From the NCBI GenBank assembly GCA_028822935.1, contig JAPKCM010000009.1, positions 1-64,000 of the forward strand: 64,000 nucleotides of DNA. The letters run 5' to 3'. The position numbers were made by a program, and so were the translations under genes. This DNA is from Akkermansiaceae bacterium (GTDB taxonomy: Bacteria > Verrucomicrobiota > Verrucomicrobiia > Verrucomicrobiales > Akkermansiaceae). This document shows positions 21,114 through 29,996 of this stretch, in pieces. Position 1 is the stretch's first letter; every line of letters begins with the position of its first letter. A model generated the notes under the pieces. That model saw nothing but the letters and a program-made list of their open reading frames with translations. It did no database searches and had not been told where the DNA came from.

Positions 21114-21881
21114 ATGCCCCGTCCACTCATGGAATATTTCCTCCCCCTTCTCCTCCTCAGCGCACTCGTCCTTCCAAGCACCGCTGAAGTCCCCGTCCTC
21201 AATCAATACGTCCTGGCAGCGGTCAAGAGCATGCCCTCCGGCGGCGGATACGAGGCCTCCCAAAAAGCAGTCGATCGCCTTGCCGCAAATGTCTCCTACC
21301 GCGATGGCACCATTCATCAAAATCTCAAATCCTCAAAATCCTCCTTTTGCTCTGGCGCGACCTACATTGTCTTCCTCCGCGCCATTGAAAAACTGCGAGC
21401 AAATAACTCCCTCACCCTCTCCGGGAAACAACTCCAACGCTACGCCAAGATCGGCGTGCAAGATGGCGAGGATCTCTTCGGCCGCTGGAATGCCAACGGC
21501 CCCGGCACCGCCAAACTCTTTACCGAACTCGACTGTGGCGTCAATTTCACTTCCTTCGCCCACGCAAACCCCGGAGACTTCTTGAAAATTTGGTGGACCG
21601 ATGCCATTGGAAAACGCGAGCGCGGACACCTCGTCGTCTACCTAAGCCACACAAAAGAGAGCGTCAAATTTTGGTCCTCCAATCAACCCTCCGGCTACGG
21701 CTCGAAAACAGTCTCTCGCTCACGCATCAAACATGCCCTCTTCAGCCGCCTCACCCGACACGACCGCCTCGCAAAAGCCTCCGGTCTCTCGAAGAAGAGC
21801 CAATTCCTCGCCGACATGCTACGCAAGGACTTCACATGGGCCCAAGTCATCAAAGCCTGTAAAGTCCGCCAAACCCCATAG
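21114..21881 (+). CDS. Hypothetical secreted protein
   Basis: Start refined to MPRPLMEYFLPLLLLSALVLPSTAEV (signal peptide); conserved-looking SSFCSGATYIVFLRAI. Confidence 0.7.
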   Translation: MPRPLMEYFLPLLLLSALVLPSTAEVPVLNQYVLAAVKSMPSGGGYEASQKAVDRLAANVSYRDGTIHQNLKSSKSSFCSGATYIVFLRAIEKLRANNSLTLSGKQLQRYAKIGVQDGEDLFGRWNANGPGTAKLFTELDCGVNFTSFAHANPGDFLKIWWTDAIGKRERGHLVVYLSHTKESVKFWSSNQPSGYGSKTVSRSRIKHALFSRLTRHDRLAKASGLSKKSQFLADMLRKDFTWAQVIKACKVRQTP

Positions 21882-21971
21882 TCCAAACCTCCGCAACCTC
21901 CCGCTTTAGCAGTTTCTTTTGTTCTTCGACGCACCGTGTGGGTGCACCCTTTTACGCGCTTCATTCTTCCC

Positions 21972-22646
21972 ATGAATTGGAAACCCCTCCTCGCTGCCCG
22001 CGAAACCGACACCCACTTCGTCATCGAAGGCCGCCACGCCGTCGAACGCCTCCTCGACTCTTCCTATGAAGTCGAAAAAGTTATCGAGATCGGCCTCGAT
22101 CTTTCTCGCGAAGAGGCCTCACAACTCCTCGGCTTTAAATTCCATCGAAGCCACCTCGCCATCGCCAAAAAACCTGAGCAGCAGCCCCCACTCTCGGTTT
22201 TTAAAGAAGGCCCCGTAGTCATCCTCCCTGAAATTGCGGACCCGGGAAACTTAGGCACCATCATCCGAAACACCGCAGCTCTCGGAGGCGCGGGCCTCCT
22301 TCTTGGAAAAGGGGCTTCACCCTTCAACGCCAAAGCGGTCAGAGCTTCTGCCGGTGCCCTCTTCCGCCTTCCCGTGCGAAAAAGCCCCGACTTGATCGCG
22401 GACCTCCACGAACTCGCGGAATCCCGCACCGTCATCGGCACCTACCTCGGATCCGATGCACTCCCCTTCGATCAACTCCCCCGCATCGACCGACCGGTAG
22501 CGCTCATTCTGGGCCCCGAGGATTTTGGAATTTCTCAAGAAATCCGGGATCTCTGTCATCACCTCAGCTATATTCCCATGGCTCGAAACATCGATTCTCT
22601 CAACGTCGCCTCTTCCTCGGCCATTTTTCTGCAAGCACTTCGCTGA
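21972..22646 (+). CDS. TrmH/SpoU family RNA methyltransferase
   Basis: VILPEIADPGNLGTIIRNTAALG, LILGPEDFGIS, YIPMARNIDSLNVASSSAIFL. Confidence 0.92.
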   Translation: MNWKPLLAARETDTHFVIEGRHAVERLLDSSYEVEKVIEIGLDLSREEASQLLGFKFHRSHLAIAKKPEQQPPLSVFKEGPVVILPEIADPGNLGTIIRNTAALGGAGLLLGKGASPFNAKAVRASAGALFRLPVRKSPDLIADLHELAESRTVIGTYLGSDALPFDQLPRIDRPVALILGPEDFGISQEIRDLCHHLSYIPMARNIDSLNVASSSAIFLQALR

Positions 22647-22774
22647 GATTATCGCGTGATAAGGAGGAAATCCCACTCGTCCCTCAACCTGTTCTCAGCG
22701 GTGGAGCTTTTTTGTCCCTTAATCCGACCTTCCCCTCTTGCCTCCGGCAGGTGATACGCTAGTTTGGTCGCGTT

Positions 22775-23224
22775 ATGAAACGCTCACTACTACTTCTTTG
22801 TGCCTTTGGCCTTCTTGCTCCCGCGACGATCTCCGCTCACTGCCAAGTCCCCTGCGGTATCTACGATGACAACAACGTCCTCGGAAAGATGCACACCGAC
22901 TTCGTCACCATCGAAAAAGCATCCAAGCAGATCGTCGAACTTTCCAAAGATCCTGCTGCAAATGCGCACCAACTCACTCGTTGGATCCTCAATAAGGAGG
23001 AGCACGCCCAGTCGATCCAGGAAACCGTCACCAACTACTTCCTCGCCCAACGCCTCAAGCCAGGTGAAGCAAAGACCGACAAGGACGCTTATCTTAAGAA
23101 GCTCACCACCTGCCACAAAGTCATCGTCGCCGCCATGAAGTGCAAGCAGTCCACCGATGCCGAGGCCGTTGGAACCCTCCACGACGAGCTCCACACCTTC
23201 ATGGACCTCTTCGGCGTGAAGTAA
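22775..23224 (+). CDS. sodN: Nickel superoxide dismutase with N-terminal signal peptide
   Basis: Nickel-hook motif HCQVPCGIYDD directly after a signal peptide (MKRSLLLLCAFGLLAPATISA). Confidence 0.9.
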   Translation: MKRSLLLLCAFGLLAPATISAHCQVPCGIYDDNNVLGKMHTDFVTIEKASKQIVELSKDPAANAHQLTRWILNKEEHAQSIQETVTNYFLAQRLKPGEAKTDKDAYLKKLTTCHKVIVAAMKCKQSTDAEAVGTLHDELHTFMDLFGVK

Positions 23225-23308
23225 ACCTCAGGAATCCACCGCCCCAAAGGGGCAAATTATTTAGCCCAAGGCACCTCGCCGCAGCTCACTGAGCGAAGAC
23301 GGAATGCC

Positions 23309-24661
23309 TTGGGTTTTATGCGTCTCCAATTTGCCCTCCCTCCCATGAACCTTCCTCCCAACATCATCCCAGACCTCCAACGCGCCCACTCCCGCCGCTG
23401 GTTCATGAAAGACTGCGGCCTCAGCCTCGGTGCCATCGCCCTCGCATCCCTCGAAGCCCGCGCCAATTCCGAGAACCTCAATCCCATGGCGCCCAAGAAT
23501 CCCAACTTCGGGGGAAAGGCCAAAAACGTCATCTACCTCTTCATGGGCGGAGCCCCCAGCCACCTCGATCTCTTCGACAACAAACCCGAACTCGCCCGGC
23601 TCGATGGCACCAAACCTCCCGCCGAACTCCTCAAGGGCTACCAATCCGCCTTTATCAACCCCGAGAACAACCTCCTCGGGCCAAAATTCAAATTCAAGAA
23701 ATATGGTAAGGCCGGCACCGAAATGGCCGACATCCTCCCGCACATTGGCTCCCACGCAGACGACATCGCCGTCATCCGCTCCATGCACACCGAGGCCTTC
23801 AATCACGCCCCGGCCCAAATCCTCCTCTCCACCGGCTCCCAACAATTCGGCCGCCCCAGCATCGGCTCATGGGTCACCTACGGACTTGGCTGCGATACCG
23901 ACAACCTCCCCGCCTTCGTCGTCATCTCTTCCGGCTCCAAAAGCCCCTCCGGCGGCGCAGGAAATTTCAACTCCGGCTTCCTCCCCTCCATCTACGATGG
24001 CGTCCAGTTCCGCTCCGTCGGCGACCCCGTCCTCTTCCTTTCCAATCCCTAAGGTATCGAAAAACAGAACCGCAAGGCTGTCATCGATGCCATCAATGAA
24101 CTCAACCACCGGCACTTCGAATCCGTCGGCGACCCCGAAATCCAAACCCGCATCGCCGCCTATGAAATGTCGGCCCGCATGCAAGACGTCGCCCCCGAGG
24201 TCACCGACATCTCCCGCGAGCCCAAGCACATCCAGGAAATGTATGGAGCCGAACCCGGCAAGCGCTCCTTCGCCAACAACGCCCTCCTCGCAAGAAGACT
24301 CATCGAGCGCGGCGTCCCCTTCGTCGAACTCTTCCACGAATCCTGGGACCAGCACGGCGGCCTCGTCGGCGAATTCGGTCGTACCCCCATGACCCAAGGC
24401 GGCACCGATGGCCGCGATCACCACCCCAACGCCTTCACCATGTGGCTCGCCGGCGGCGGCATCAAAGGCGGTGTCAACCACGGCAAGACCGACGACCTCG
24501 GCTTCAACGCAGTCGAAGACAAAGTCCACGTCCATGACCTCAACGCGACCATCCTCCACCAACTCGGCTTCGATCACACCAAGCTCACCACGAGATTCCA
24601 AGGCCGCGACTTCCACCTCACCGACGTCCACGGCAATGTCGTCAAACCCATCCTCGCCTAA
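23309..24661 (+). pseudogene. DUF1501 domain-containing protein, disrupted by in-frame TAA (24050..24052) and an internal deletion
   Basis: Same frame continues past TAA: ...[32 protein letters not shown]...; DQHGG joined directly to GEFGRTPM. Confidence 0.85.
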
Positions 24662-24982
24662 AGGAAAGGAGCCGTGGCGCCCCGCCGCTTAACTTGGCAA
24701 GCCCCTCAACCCGACATGGAGTCGAGAATGAAATGTCCTCGGGTGCATTTCTGTCTGCCCCCGAACCAAGCCCCTCAACCAAGATTAGCCACATTCGTAA
24801 GATTCGCGTTCTAATCCACCGTGGTCTTCCCCATCCATAGACTTTCACCCCCCAACTTCCCCGTCTAAAATTTCCAAATTTTGAATTTGTTTCGGAGCGC
24901 GGAAGCGGAGCAAAGCGAGATTTCGCTTTGGACTCATCATTAAAAACGGTTCAAAAAAGATAGCGAAATATCATCTTTAGTA

Positions 24983-25060
24983 TTCATAGACGAAGCAGAA
25001 ACCCGCGCCAGGCCCAAGATCGCCGACTACATCCTCGTCCACCGCAACTGAAAGCTCGCC
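24983..25060 (+). pseudogene. Possible remnant of type I restriction enzyme R subunit N-terminus (HsdR)
   Basis: FIDEAETRARPKIADYILVHRN*KLA; resembles PKIADYILVYRN.KLAV(V/I)EAK of HsdR proteins; very short. Confidence 0.3.
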
Positions 25061-25183
25061 ACTTCCAGAACAACGACAAAACGATCCCCACCATTCGCAC
25101 CACTTCCCAAAATCTCTCATTGTCGGAATCACATTTGAAATGCCTGTGTTTGTATTTTCTCCACTTTTCCTTTTCTCTTCCTC

Positions 25184-25783
25184 ATCACCATTTCCGAAAC
25201 CAACTTTACCGCCATCGACTTTGAATCGGCTGGCACCGCCAAGGGACGTACCGACGCGCCCATTCAAATTGGATTAGGATCTTGGTCGGTCGAGTCCGAC
25301 ATCACGGACCCCTACGTATCGTTTCTCCACTGCGATCAGGACGTTACTTGGGCGGCCCAAAAGGTTCATGGCATCACCACCGATGACCTTGCTGATGCTC
25401 CATCCCTGCTCTCCCTCTGGCCTCTCTTAAAGAAGCGTCTTGGCGCAGGACCTGTCGTTGCTCATGGCCATGGCACAGAGAAACGATTTCTACGAACCTT
25501 CCCGGGACATCGTTTTGGTCCATGGATCGACACCCTTCAACTCGCCCGCGCAGCGTGGCCCGACCAACCTTCGCACTCATTGGGCGATCTCTGCCAAGCT
25601 CTGGGACTGAATGAATTCTCAAAGCACGCTCCGGGCCGCAACTGGCACGATGCTCTTTATGATGCGCTTGCCTCCCTCGCGCTTCTCAAGCAACTTGTTG
25701 TTGAATTCGATCTCACAAATCGTCCTATCGATCTCCTTCTCACTCCTGACACCTCAACCTGGCACCGCCTCCGTCATTCATGA
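25184..25783 (+). CDS. DnaQ-like DEDDh 3'-5' exonuclease; no ATG/GTG/TTG at the expected start (ORF track lists only the last 67 aa)
   Basis: Manual translation: ITISETNFTAIDFESAGTAKGRTDAPIQIGLGSWS...HGITTDDL...VVAHGHGTEKRFL...WHDALYDALASLALL. Confidence 0.8.
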   Translation: MTISETNFTAIDFESAGTAKGRTDAPIQIGLGSWSVESDITDPYVSFLHCDQDVTWAAQKVHGITTDDLADAPSLLSLWPLLKKRLGAGPVVAHGHGTEKRFLRTFPGHRFGPWIDTLQLARAAWPDQPSHSLGDLCQALGLNEFSKHAPGRNWHDALYDALASLALLKQLVVEFDLTNRPIDLLLTPDTSTWHRLRHS

Positions 25784-26871
25784 ACACCGTCCACGTCGAT
25801 CTCGGCTCCCGCTCATACGACATCCTTTTAGAAAAAGGCCTCTTCTCCCAAACCGGCGAGCGCATCAAAAACGCCGGACTCAGGGGGAAGGCCGCGATCA
25901 TTAGCGATACCAACGTCGCCCCCCTCTATCTCGAACAAGTCCAAGCCTCCCTCGCCGCCTCAGGCTTCCAGACCAGTTCCCACATTGCCCAAGCCGGCGA
26001 AGCATCGAAGTCGATGACGGTCGTCGAAGAGCTCTCCCGTGAACTCATCCAAGCGGGCCACGACCGCTCTTCGTTCGTCATCGCTCTTGGCGGCGGCGTC
26101 GTTGGAGACCTTGCAGGATTCGTCGCCGCGATATTCTATCGAGGCATCCCCTTCGTGCAGATCCCAACCACCATCGTTTCGCAAGTCGACTCCGCTGTCG
26201 GAGGAAAGACAGGCGTGAATGCCCCCGAAGGAAAAAACCTCATTGGCGCCTTTCACCAACCCCGCTTGGTTCTCACCGACCCCGATACCTTACTCACCCT
26301 TCCCGGCCGCGAATTCAGGGAAGGATTCGCCGAAGTCATCAAGCATGCCGCCATTCGGGATTTCGATATGCTGCGCGATCTGGAAGCACTTGATCCTTTG
26401 AACCAGAACGTTCCCTCAGATTTGATTGCCCGAAATGTCGCGATCAAGGCCCGGGTCGTTGAAGAGGATGAAAAGGAAACTTCCGGAACCCGCGCCCTCC
26501 TCAACTTTGGCCACACCATCGGCCATGGTATCGAGGCCTCCGTCCCCTACGGCACCCTCCTCCACGGCGAAGCCATCTCACTAGGAATCCGAGCCGCCCT
26601 CAAGCTCTCGGAAGACCACGCCGGCCTCACCCCCGCCGAATCACAACGCATCCTAGCCCTCCTCAAACACTTCCAGCTCCCCCTCGAACTCCCCGCCAAC
26701 ATCTCCTCCGACCTCGTCCTCGAAAAACTGGGCCGTGATAAAAAATTCTCCGGCGGCAAAAAGACCTTCGTCCTCCTCAACAGACTCGGTAACGGCATCA
26801 CCTCGGACACCGTCCCTCAAGCCGACATCCTTCCCGCTATCGAACTCCTTCGCTCCCCCCTTCATTCTTAA
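25780..26871 (+). CDS. aroB: 3-dehydroquinate synthase
   Basis: ALGGGVVGDLAGFVAAIFYRGIPFVQIPTT, SQVDSAVGGKTGVN, NFGHTIGHGIE. Confidence 0.95.
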   Translation: MNTVHVDLGSRSYDILLEKGLFSQTGERIKNAGLRGKAAIISDTNVAPLYLEQVQASLAASGFQTSSHIAQAGEASKSMTVVEELSRELIQAGHDRSSFVIALGGGVVGDLAGFVAAIFYRGIPFVQIPTTIVSQVDSAVGGKTGVNAPEGKNLIGAFHQPRLVLTDPDTLLTLPGREFREGFAEVIKHAAIRDFDMLRDLEALDPLNQNVPSDLIARNVAIKARVVEEDEKETSGTRALLNFGHTIGHGIEASVPYGTLLHGEAISLGIRAALKLSEDHAGLTPAESQRILALLKHFQLPLELPANISSDLVLEKLGRDKKFSGGKKTFVLLNRLGNGITSDTVPQADILPAIELLRSPLHS

Positions 26872-26894
26872 GCCTTAAACCTTCATCCTTAAAA

Positions 26895-27497
26895 GTGGAA
26901 ATCATCACCTACACCGGCGGCTCCGTTCAGACGAACGGCTACCTTATTAAGACAGAATCGGGAATTCTCGTCTTCGATGCTCCCGAAGGCATCAATGACT
27001 TCATCGGTAATAAAAACCTCATCGCCGATCACCTCTTCCTCACCCACCAGCATTTCGACCACGTCGAGGACGCCGACATTATTGCTGCCAAAAAATACAG
27101 CTACGCGGACTACGATTCCGACCTCGTCTTGGATCAGCGCGCTCGCGAATGGGGACTCGCGATCAACGTCCCTCCCTTCACCATCGACCAGATCCTCAAG
27201 GGTGAAACCTCGATCACCATCGGAGACCTTACCCTCGATATTCTCCACGTCCCCGGCCACTCTCCTGATTCCCTGGCCTTCCACTTTCCTTCGGAAGGCG
27301 CCCTCTTCGGAGGCGATGCCCTTTTCGCTGGAGGCGTCGGCCGCACCGACCTCCCCCACGGCGAGCACGACACCCTCATGACCTCCATCGTCGAAAAACT
27401 CTACACTCTCCCCGAGGACACCCGTGTCTTCCCCGGCCACGGACCCGCCACCACCATCGGCCAGGAAAAACGCAGTAATCCCTTCATTCGGGGTTAG
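26895..27497 (+). CDS. MBL-fold metallo-hydrolase (glyoxalase II-like)
   Basis: LTHQHFDHVEDAD, HVPGHSPDS, GGDALFAGGVGRTDLPHG, FPGHGPATTIGQE. Confidence 0.92.
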   Translation: MEIITYTGGSVQTNGYLIKTESGILVFDAPEGINDFIGNKNLIADHLFLTHQHFDHVEDADIIAAKKYSYADYDSDLVLDQRAREWGLAINVPPFTIDQILKGETSITIGDLTLDILHVPGHSPDSLAFHFPSEGALFGGDALFAGGVGRTDLPHGEHDTLMTSIVEKLYTLPEDTRVFPGHGPATTIGQEKRSNPFIRG

Positions 27498-27505
27498 GTT
27501 AACAG

Positions 27506-27817
27506 ATGGATCCGCCGGCTTTTTCAGCGCACAAAGTGGCGACCATCGTCATTCTATGACTACCAGCCTTCGCTTGGATCACCGCGACCCTTCTTGAGCA
27601 TCATATCCCTCAAAAACACCTCAATTCCTCAAGTGCCGACCTAATCCACGTCTTGTGGCTCCTAAGCGCGCTCTCCTCAACGGTTTTCTTCATCTACTAC
27701 GCACTCCGTCCAGACACACTTCAACACTGCGCGCCAAGGATCAGCCCAGGCCCTTTGTTGATCACATTCATTGGCATCAGCCCTCTCGTTACCATCTTTT
27801 TACCCCTCTTCGGCTAG
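27506..27817 (+). pseudogene. Putative small multi-TM membrane protein interrupted by in-frame TGA at 27557..27559
   Basis: Manual translation: MDPPAFSAHKVATIVIL*LPAFAWITATLLEHHIPQKHLNSSSADLIHVLWLLSALSSTVFFIYYALRPDTLQHCAPRISPGPLLITFIGISPLVTIFLPLFG*. Confidence 0.55.
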
Positions 27818-27991
27818 TAAAAATAGCACACCGTCTCTCCCAGCTCCGAAGGAGCGTAGGCAACTCCCGGTCTCCCGGTCTCCCAGTTTCCTAATTTTGA
27901 ATTTATTTAGGGTTTCTCCCTCTAGAATTTAGGATTTTTATCCCTCTTCATCTTCCCTTTACACCAGCGATACCTCTTTCCATAGTATCGC

Positions 27992-28513
27992 ATGCGTTTC
28001 CTAATCGCTCCTCTCTTCGCTATCCTCCTCACACCGGCGCTCCATGCGATGGGCAAGAAGCCAGCTCCTAATCGGCTCACCTTCCACTTCCAGGGCCATC
28101 AGTCTGAAGGGGCCAAAATGGTCTTCCCCCAAGCGGTCTACGGCAAAACAATCTATTTCCGACGCAGTCCTGAACTCTTCACCAAGGATCTCACCAGCTT
28201 CAAACCCTTCGTCGCGGATGATGGAACCTATGGCGCGACCTTTTACCTCTCTAAAGTTGCGAGACAACGGTTCGCTGCTGTCACGACTCAGCATCAAAAA
28301 AGTTGGTGCATCGCCATGCTCAATGGTCGTCCTCTCGACGCCGTCATGATCGATCAGCCAGTCAATGATGGACAAAGCGTCGTTTGGCAGGGCCTCCAAA
28401 AGATCGAAGTAAATCGCTTCGACCTCATGATTCCAAGAGCAGGAGACAGCAAGGAAATGTGGGCTCTCCGTAAAAAGGTCATTAAAGAAAAACTGAAGAA
28501 GGCTAAGAAATGA
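27992..28513 (+). CDS. Hypothetical secreted protein
   Basis: Signal peptide; ATGA overlap with downstream M23 peptidase. Confidence 0.75.
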   Translation: MRFLIAPLFAILLTPALHAMGKKPAPNRLTFHFQGHQSEGAKMVFPQAVYGKTIYFRRSPELFTKDLTSFKPFVADDGTYGATFYLSKVARQRFAAVTTQHQKSWCIAMLNGRPLDAVMIDQPVNDGQSVVWQGLQKIEVNRFDLMIPRAGDSKEMWALRKKVIKEKLKKAKK

Positions 28514-29535
28514 AGCTCCTCCTCTTTTTGCTTCTCCCTCTTTCGGGGCTGGCCGATGAGCCTTTCAAGCTAACTCTTCCGACCAATAATCGCGCGATCT
28601 TCGATGGGAAGCCGGAGGATTTCTACATGTGGGTTCCCCGCCACTTCGACGGAAAGGACTCTAAGCCCTGGGCTGCAGGGCAGTACGGATTTGTTCGAAC
28701 CCTCGTAAATACTGATCGCGAAGGAATCATCGCCACCAAGTTTCACGAAGGTCTCGACATCAAACCCATGAAGAGAGACCGGAACAATCGGCCTCTTGAT
28801 ATCGTCAGGACGATTTCTGCAGGCACCGTTGTTTACGTGAACCCAAACTCAGGAGGCAGTAATTACGGAAAGTATGTCGTCGTGGAGCACAAATGGGGAT
28901 CGGGCCCGTTTTATAGTCTCTACGCACACCTTTCTGAAACTTCGGTCACCAAAGGACAACATCTTCTCGGCGGGTCTACCCTTGGAAAAATGGGATATAC
29001 CGGTCAGGGAATCACGCGGGAAAGATCCCACCTCCACCTGGAGCTGAATCTCCTCGCCACCGAGAATTTTGACGACTGGCACGAAGAAGTCTTAAAGGGA
29101 AAAAATCCCCACGGCCTCTACAACGGGATGAATCTCATTGGGATCGACATCGCCTCACTCTTTCTCGCCCAGAAGAATAATCCCGATCTTACCATCCCTG
29201 CCTTTCTGAGTGGTGCGACCCCCTATTATAAGGTAACAGTCCCCCGCATTCGCGCCCTCGAAATCGTCGATCGCTATCCTTGGCTCAAAAAAGGAAGCCA
29301 CGAAAAGCCCTCAGCCTCTTGGGAAATTTCCTTCACCGACTCAGGAATTCCGCTTGCGGTCATCCCCAGCCACCGCATGGTCACGAATCCCACAATCACT
29401 TATGTGCGCACTACTCGCTCCAAGCATTCTTACTACACGCGTAAGCGTCTTACAGGGGAAGGACGGCGGGCCAGCTTAAGTAAATCGGGACTCGATTTCA
29501 TTTCCTTTTTCACCAATTCCCACACCCAAGAATAG
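28510..29535 (+). CDS. M23 family metallopeptidase
   Basis: FHEGLDI, YGKYVVVEH, HLHLELN LytM zinc-site motifs. Confidence 0.87.
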   Translation: MKLLLFLLLPLSGLADEPFKLTLPTNNRAIFDGKPEDFYMWVPRHFDGKDSKPWAAGQYGFVRTLVNTDREGIIATKFHEGLDIKPMKRDRNNRPLDIVRTISAGTVVYVNPNSGGSNYGKYVVVEHKWGSGPFYSLYAHLSETSVTKGQHLLGGSTLGKMGYTGQGITRERSHLHLELNLLATENFDDWHEEVLKGKNPHGLYNGMNLIGIDIASLFLAQKNNPDLTIPAFLSGATPYYKVTVPRIRALEIVDRYPWLKKGSHEKPSASWEISFTDSGIPLAVIPSHRMVTNPTITYVRTTRSKHSYYTRKRLTGEGRRASLSKSGLDFISFFTNSHTQE

Positions 29536-29539
29536 TCAG

Positions 29540-29995
29540 ATGACTCCTGAAGAAAAAATCACCACACTAGGCCTTGCTCTCCCCCCGGTTGCCCAGCCCG
29601 TTGGCTCCTACGTAAACTGTGTCCGCAGCGGAAACCTCCTCCATATTTCTGGCGGGCTGCCCATTGCAGAAGAAGCTTCCTTCAAAGGAAAAATTCCCAC
29701 TGAATGCAGTATCGAGGAAGCCCAGAAAGCTTCTCAGCTCGCCATTTTGACACGTCTTGCCGTCGTCAAAGCAGAAATGGGGAGCTTGAGTGCGGTCAAA
29801 AAAATCGTAAGCCTCAGCGGCTTCGTCAATGCCGAACCCAACTTTACCGCTCACCCCCAGGTCATCAACGGAGCCTCCGATCTTCTCGTAGACATCTTCG
29901 GAGAAGCAGGGAAACATTCTCGCACTGCCGTCGGGGTCTCCTCACTCCCTCTTGGAGTTTCAGTAGAAATCAGCCTCGTGGTAGAGGTGCTCTAA
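29540..29995 (+). CDS. RidA family protein
   Basis: YVNCVRSGNLLHISGGLP, VKKIVSLSGFVNAEPNF, RTAVGVSSLPLGVSVEI. Confidence 0.9.
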   Translation: MTPEEKITTLGLALPPVAQPVGSYVNCVRSGNLLHISGGLPIAEEASFKGKIPTECSIEEAQKASQLAILTRLAVVKAEMGSLSAVKKIVSLSGFVNAEPNFTAHPQVINGASDLLVDIFGEAGKHSRTAVGVSSLPLGVSVEISLVVEVL

Positions 29996-29996
29996 G

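Noticed and set aside
23430-24392. 320-aa ORF overlapping the DUF1501 gene
   Set aside because: Ser/Pro/Thr-rich out-of-frame translation of the DUF1501 coding sequence; no protein-like features.
24642-24848. ORF encoding [14 protein letters not shown]
   Set aside because: Overlaps the end of the DUF1501 gene and a repeat-like intergenic region; no convincing coding features.
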